Origin: Hymenobacter sediminicola
GTDB taxonomy: Bacteria > Bacteroidota > Bacteroidia > Cytophagales > Hymenobacteraceae
DNA length: 64,000 nt
NCBI RefSeq assembly: GCF_014250515.1
Contig: NZ_CP060202.1
Location: 927,001-991,000 of the forward strand
Direction of reading: 5' to 3'
Positions 60,905 through 64,000 of this stretch are shown piece after piece (position 1 is the first letter of the stretch; each line of letters starts with the position of its first letter). A program made the translations under genes and the position numbers. The notes under the pieces were generated by a model that made no database searches, had not been told where the DNA came from, and was given only the letters and a program-made list of their open reading frames with translations.

Positions 60905-62629
60905 TTAGGGCTTGGTAGAATCTAGTTGTAGGCTCAATACATCGTAGCCGGGGCGCACGCTCAGCATCCGCACCGATGCCATGCGGCGGGTTGTGATAAG
61001 TCGGTTGCGCGTAAAATACAGCACTACCAGTGGCGACTCGCGCCGTAGCAGCACTTGGAAACGCTTCAACAGCCGGGCATGGCGTTGCGGGTCAGGCTCG
61101 GCCGTAATAGCTTCTATAAGCCGGTCGGCTGCTGGCTGGCTGAAACGGCTGTAATTAACCAACCCAATGCCACGCGTATGTAGCAAAGGCATAAAATTAT
61201 AGCCGAAAGGATTCCCTGAGGTTTTACGGACGAACATATCCATGTCGCCGGTGACCAACTGCCGCTGCAGCAAACTCGCCTCAGCAGGGCGTAGCTGCAC
61301 TGCAACCCCAATGCGTGCCGCCGCCGCCTGAAACTGCAGCGCAACAGTTTCATGCTCAACGGCACCCGCATGGTAACTAATATGCAGAGCCAGTGGCCCC
61401 ATATTGCCATTCCACCAGCCGCCTGCCGGGCGCAGCTGCCAGCCAGCGAGGCGGAGTTGGCGCTTGGCTTCGTTCAGAGAAAAAACCAAGTCAGGCAAAC
61501 TGTCTTGGTAGGCCAGCCGGTCGTGCGGATTAATCAGGCTTACACTTCGATACGCCAGTCCTTGATGCGTTGCCTGCATCAAGTCCGGAATGTTAAACAG
61601 AAGGCTGAGTGCCCGCCGGGTGGCGGCAGTGCGCAGCATAGGACGTTGCGTATTAAACCCGGCCACTAGCATATCGTACGAATCGGCAGTGTAAAACGCC
61701 AGTCGTGCAGTGTCCGCAGAAGCCCGCAGTGCCGTGAAGTCACGCGCAGTAGGCATTGGATACAGGTCCAAGCTGCCGCGCCGCAGGGCTAGCAAAGCGG
61801 TAGTGTTGTCGGGAATTATTTGATAAGCAAGCCGTTCAGGTTTGGCTTGCAACCACGGCGGCTGGTTCTGCAACCGGCTGGCCCACCAACCCGATTTGCG
61901 CTCTAGCATCATATACCGGTTACTTTCCCAGCTTGTAAGCCGGTAAGGGCCACAACCAGGAAGCCGATCTGGATGCCGAGACAGTTGTGCCTGCCGGTAG
62001 CGGGCTGCAAAAGTGCGGAGTGCTGGATGCCGCCTGACAGCTTCTGTTGTGTCAGTGCGTAGCAGAGCGAGTGGCACATCCCGCAATGCGCCCGACGGAT
62101 CAAGAGCGTATTCTGGCAGGATGGAATAGTCGCCGGATGCTAATACAATATCCGGCGAAGAGCTGCTGCAAACCAGGGTGAAGCGCTTAGGATCAGTGGA
62201 GTCCAGCTCTATTTCCTGCACAAACCCATATTGAGTCCGGGCAAACTCAGTGGGAAGACCTGGGCAATGCATCACCCGAAGTGTAAACGCTACGTCGCGG
62301 GCCAGTACAGGCTGGCCGTTGTCCCAGGTAGCTTCTGCCCGGAGTTGGTAGGTGAGGCGGGTGAGTGAGTCGCGCCGGCTGATTTGTGGTAACGCCTCTG
62401 CCAGCCAAGGTACTATTTTTAATTGCTCCGGGTTACTAGTCAACAAGCTGCAATGCAGTAGGTTGATAGCCTCAAGAGCCTGCGGAGTACTTACCAAGAG
62501 TGGATCCAGCGTTTCCGGGTCACTAGGCCAACGGATGCGAATGGTATCCGAGGAGTCTGTGGGGGTAGTACAGGCAGTAAGTGCGCCACAAAGGGCTAGC
62601 AGAAATACTAAGCTCGGAGGAAGCCTCAT
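60905..62629 (-). CDS. Peptide-binding lipoprotein of the ABC importer (SBP family 5)
   Basis: 574 aa. Lipobox LTAC gives Cys20, so a periplasmic lipid-anchored binding protein. SBP_bac_5 pattern: IRIRWPSDPETLDPLLVS near the N-terminus, TYQLRAEATWDNGQPVLARD and VAFTLRVMHCPGLPTE, and the GCGPYRLTSWESNRYMMLER stretch. The family imports di/oligopeptides, nickel or other small molecules. It lies 80 nt downstream of the repeat-peptide gene on the same strand. Ligand unknown. Confidence 0.9.
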   Translation of the reverse strand: MRLPPSLVFLLALCGALTACTTPTDSSDTIRIRWPSDPETLDPLLVSTPQALEAINLLHCSLLTSNPEQLKIVPWLAEALPQISRRDSLTRLTYQLRAEATWDNGQPVLARDVAFTLRVMHCPGLPTEFARTQYGFVQEIELDSTDPKRFTLVCSSSSPDIVLASGDYSILPEYALDPSGALRDVPLALLRTDTTEAVRRHPALRTFAARYRQAQLSRHPDRLPGCGPYRLTSWESNRYMMLERKSGWWASRLQNQPPWLQAKPERLAYQIIPDNTTALLALRRGSLDLYPMPTARDFTALRASADTARLAFYTADSYDMLVAGFNTQRPMLRTAATRRALSLLFNIPDLMQATHQGLAYRSVSLINPHDRLAYQDSLPDLVFSLNEAKRQLRLAGWQLRPAGGWWNGNMGPLALHISYHAGAVEHETVALQFQAAAARIGVAVQLRPAEASLLQRQLVTGDMDMFVRKTSGNPFGYNFMPLLHTRGIGLVNYSRFSQPAADRLIEAITAEPDPQRHARLLKRFQVLLRRESPLVVLYFTRNRLITTRRMASVRMLSVRPGYDVLSLQLDSTKP

Positions 62630-62709
62630 GGATGCGCAGCAGGCAGGTTGGACCCGCTGGGCAAGTTAGCTAAGAATTCCGTCGGCACGTATTCGGCTAC
62701 CATCAAGTA

Positions 62710-62955
62710 CTACTTGCCCGTCCAGCCGCCCGAGCCGTGGTCAGCGTCAATGCCCGTCCAGCCACCCGAACCATGGTCAGCGTCGATTCCGGTCCAGCCG
62801 CCCGAGCCGTGGTCTTCGTCAATGCCTGTCCAGCCACCCGAACCATGGTCAGCATCTGCTGACATAACGGTAGGAGTACCGGTAGGATAGATAGTAGCTG
62901 CAGGGTTAGAGAAGCTGCTGATCTGGAACAGGGCGAGGGCGAATAATTCTAACAT
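62710..62955 (-). CDS. Small protein with four 12-residue HGSGGWTG repeats
   Basis: 81 aa, ATG at 62953-62955, TAG at 62710. N-terminal 35 residues begin MLELFALALFQISSFSNPAA and are hydrophobic but lack a positively charged signal start. The C-terminal half is four direct repeats of (I)DADHGSGGWTGI; the third repeat from the coding 5' end differs by A to E, the last ends WTGK. Not recognised; candidate precursor of a processed peptide. The opposite strand is also open through the repeat (a TTG-started frame reading VQPPEPWSAS), so the strand is inferred from the ATG, the natural stop after the final repeat, and fewer nonsynonymous repeat differences. Confidence 0.6.
   Translation of the reverse strand: MLELFALALFQISSFSNPAATIYPTGTPTVMSADADHGSGGWTGIDEDHGSGGWTGIDADHGSGGWTGIDADHGSGGWTGK
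62717..62860 (-). repeat. Four tandem 36-bp repeats
   Basis: Four units of 36 bp (GTCCAGCC starts at 62720, 62756, 62792 and 62828), with units 1/3 and 2/4 sharing alternate third-position bases. No spacers, so not CRISPR; the array is the coding repeat of the small protein. Confidence 0.9.
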
Positions 62956-63324
62956 GGCGCTGAGAGTTTGTGTCGTTCAAGTGATTGATTGACACAAAGG
63001 TGGGTGCAAACTCAAGCCGCGTAAAGGAAAGAAGAGTAGGAAAAGTGATTTGTATAAAAATTATAATTTGTTTAATATAAACTATAGTTCAGAATAGATA
63101 AAGTTGGATATCTCCTTATTGTAAAGCTAGCTGATGTGGCGGAAGTTGCTCAAAATGCCTTAAAATGTGACATCTTAGCTGCGAAAAAAGTCCATTTCTT
63201 CATTACAAAGGTCTGGACATATACCTGTGCCTGTAAAGGAAAATATGCGTTGTTTTGTGACAGTGTTTTAGCTGGCAGAAAACAACGATAGGGCCGCCCT
63301 ACAGCCTTTATTTCGGTTTTTAGA
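62956..63324. other. AT-rich divergent intergenic region
   Basis: 369 nt between the minus-strand repeat-peptide gene and the plus-strand helical-repeat gene. Low GC (about 63045-63130 is strongly AT-rich). It contains a near-miss -7 box CACCTTTG at 62994-63001 on the minus strand, copy 2 of the composite motif (63231-63263), and TGTGACA at 63166. It should hold the control signals of both genes. Confidence 0.6.
63231..63263 (-). promoter_or_regulatory. Copy 2 of composite motif CTGTAAAGGA-N15-TGTGACAG
   Basis: CTGTAAAGGA at 63231-63240 and TGTGACAG at 63256-63263, spacing 15, identical to the copy at 58641-58673. On the minus strand it lies 276 nt upstream of the repeat-peptide start. Confidence 0.45.
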
Positions 63325-64000
63325 ATGGATGACCTGACAAATTTGGCTCGTATTGTGACAGACAGGAAGCTGAAAGTCCTTCCTCTGCTGGATTTTACTG
63401 CCCGGAATTCGTCCAATAAGGAAATGCAGTTGGTACGGCTGCTCACCGATAACCAGTCAAGAACACAACAGCAGATTATTAAGTCGCTGTACAGCAAGAC
63501 GGATAAGGTGCGGCAGACGGCTTTTCGTAAACTTAAGTCACGGGTACAGCAAAAGCTACTGAATCACCTCTACTTTTTGGACGAAACTGATCCTCGGCAT
63601 TTGGTTTCGCGGCGGTATGAGCATCAGTTTCTCGGCTTGTATCTGCAGGTTAATACCCTGTATTCAGAAGGCGAACTAAAAGCAGCTGAACCACTATGCC
63701 GAAAAGCCTTGCGCATAGCTCAGACGCAGGAAATGACCCAATACACCGTGTTGTGTGGTCAACTGCTGCGTAGTATCTATGCCGATATGCGACTGCCGGT
63801 GCGTTATCAAGCCAATAAAGAACTCCTTGCCAAAAACCAGCAACTGTTAGCGCTGGAAGAAGAAGCCGCCCAGATCTATTGGGATGTAAAGGCAACTATT
63901 GCCTATACCGTGCGTACACGCCGCTCGATTCTGGAAAAGATGGAGGTGCACGTGAAGCAGCTAGAGCACCTGCACCGGCAAGCCGGTTCCTACGCTACCT
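63325..64000 (+). CDS. Helical-repeat-like protein, truncated at the window end
   Basis: Open from ATG 63325 for at least 225 codons, no stop before the window ends. Starts MDDLTNLARIVTDRKLKVLP and continues with repeated amphipathic helices (LLTDNQSRTQQQIIKSLYSK, LKAAEPLCRKALRIAQTQEM, VKQLEHLHRQAGSYAT), the profile of a TPR-like or other alpha-solenoid scaffold. No enzyme motif, signal peptide or TM segment. Divergent from the repeat-peptide gene. Full length and domain identity need the adjacent sequence. Confidence 0.65.
   Translation, partial: MDDLTNLARIVTDRKLKVLPLLDFTARNSSNKEMQLVRLLTDNQSRTQQQIIKSLYSKTDKVRQTAFRKLKSRVQQKLLNHLYFLDETDPRHLVSRRYEHQFLGLYLQVNTLYSEGELKAAEPLCRKALRIAQTQEMTQYTVLCGQLLRSIYADMRLPVRYQANKELLAKNQQLLALEEEAAQIYWDVKATIAYTVRTRRSILEKMEVHVKQLEHLHRQAGSYAT

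Noticed and set aside
62717..62860. Four 36-bp repeats as a CRISPR array
   Set aside because: No spacers between units and all units are in-frame coding repeats.
62648..62890. Plus-strand frame through the 36-bp repeats (VQPPEPWSAS)
   Set aside because: TTG start only, no ATG context, two amino acid replacements between units against one in the minus frame, and it lies antisense to a natural ATG-to-stop frame. Not fully excluded.
63150..63203. 17-codon minus-strand frame beginning MKKWTFFAAK in the divergent region
   Set aside because: Short, partly overlaps a TGTGACA word and has no operon or family support; probably chance, though the residues are cationic and aromatic.

Overview
The window is chromosomal DNA from a GC-rich member of the Bacteroidota, most likely a Hymenobacter-type Cytophagales bacterium. 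Evidence: many genes are preceded by the Bacteroidota promoter form (TTG / TAnnTTTG) rather than a sigma70 -35/-10 pair; SecD and SecF are fused; a Bacteroidota-type GlmU-like protein, BatD, a TonB receptor with an N-terminal carboxypeptidase-regulatory-like domain, DUF2490, DUF5777 and type B L31 are present. No rRNA, tRNA, CRISPR array, IS element or phage gene was recognised. The window looks like ordinary chromosome with a few accessory pockets.

Layout. 1-4 kb: two parvulin-type periplasmic foldases. 4.2-7.1 kb: an RsbU/RsbV/RsbW-like partner-switching operon. 7.3-17.7 kb: guaB, an SDR enzyme, an FRG-domain protein, a DUF2490 porin-like protein, the HrpB helicase, a rhodanese, a PnuC transporter with an NR-kinase-like ATPase, a mutarotase-like enzyme and a GNAT. 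17.9-20.6 kb: a TPP riboswitch controlling a TonB-dependent receptor. 20.7-24 kb: an APC permease and a glutaryl-CoA dehydrogenase-like enzyme. 24-27.9 kb: four tandem universal stress proteins plus two small genes. 28-33.9 kb: small accessory proteins, ruvB and queG. 34.1-37.6 kb: a duplicated pair of exported ferritin-like proteins. 37.9-41.4 kb: batD, aroC, nfu. 41.6-45.7 kb: a cytochrome/YceI/DUF5777 operon, then an ECF sigma factor overlapping a membrane-anchor/beta-barrel chimera. 45.9-58.2 kb: secDF, udk, rdgB, rpmE, a GlmU-like gene, holB, hemC, a YjdF-like membrane protein, a periplasmic cyclophilin and an RmlD-like reductase.

The right end (58.3-64 kb) is the least ordinary part. 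A small gene encodes an 81-residue protein whose C-terminal half is four perfect-length 12-residue repeats. It lies 80 nt upstream of, and co-oriented with, a peptide-type ABC importer (binding lipoprotein and two permeases, no ATPase in the window). A helical-repeat-like protein is transcribed divergently and runs off the window end. A composite motif, CTGTAAAGGA-N15-TGTGACAG, occurs upstream of the repeat-peptide gene and again upstream of a small membrane protein gene just beyond the importer operon. A secreted repeat peptide with its own uptake system is a reasonable but unproven reading.

Gene starts were moved from the longest open frame to the first codon that fits a signal peptide, a family N-terminus or a promoter. 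Terminators are mostly perfect GC-rich hairpins with T tracts, several shared by convergent genes. Two long imperfect palindromes (near 20.6 kb and 32.5 kb) look like dispersed repeat elements.
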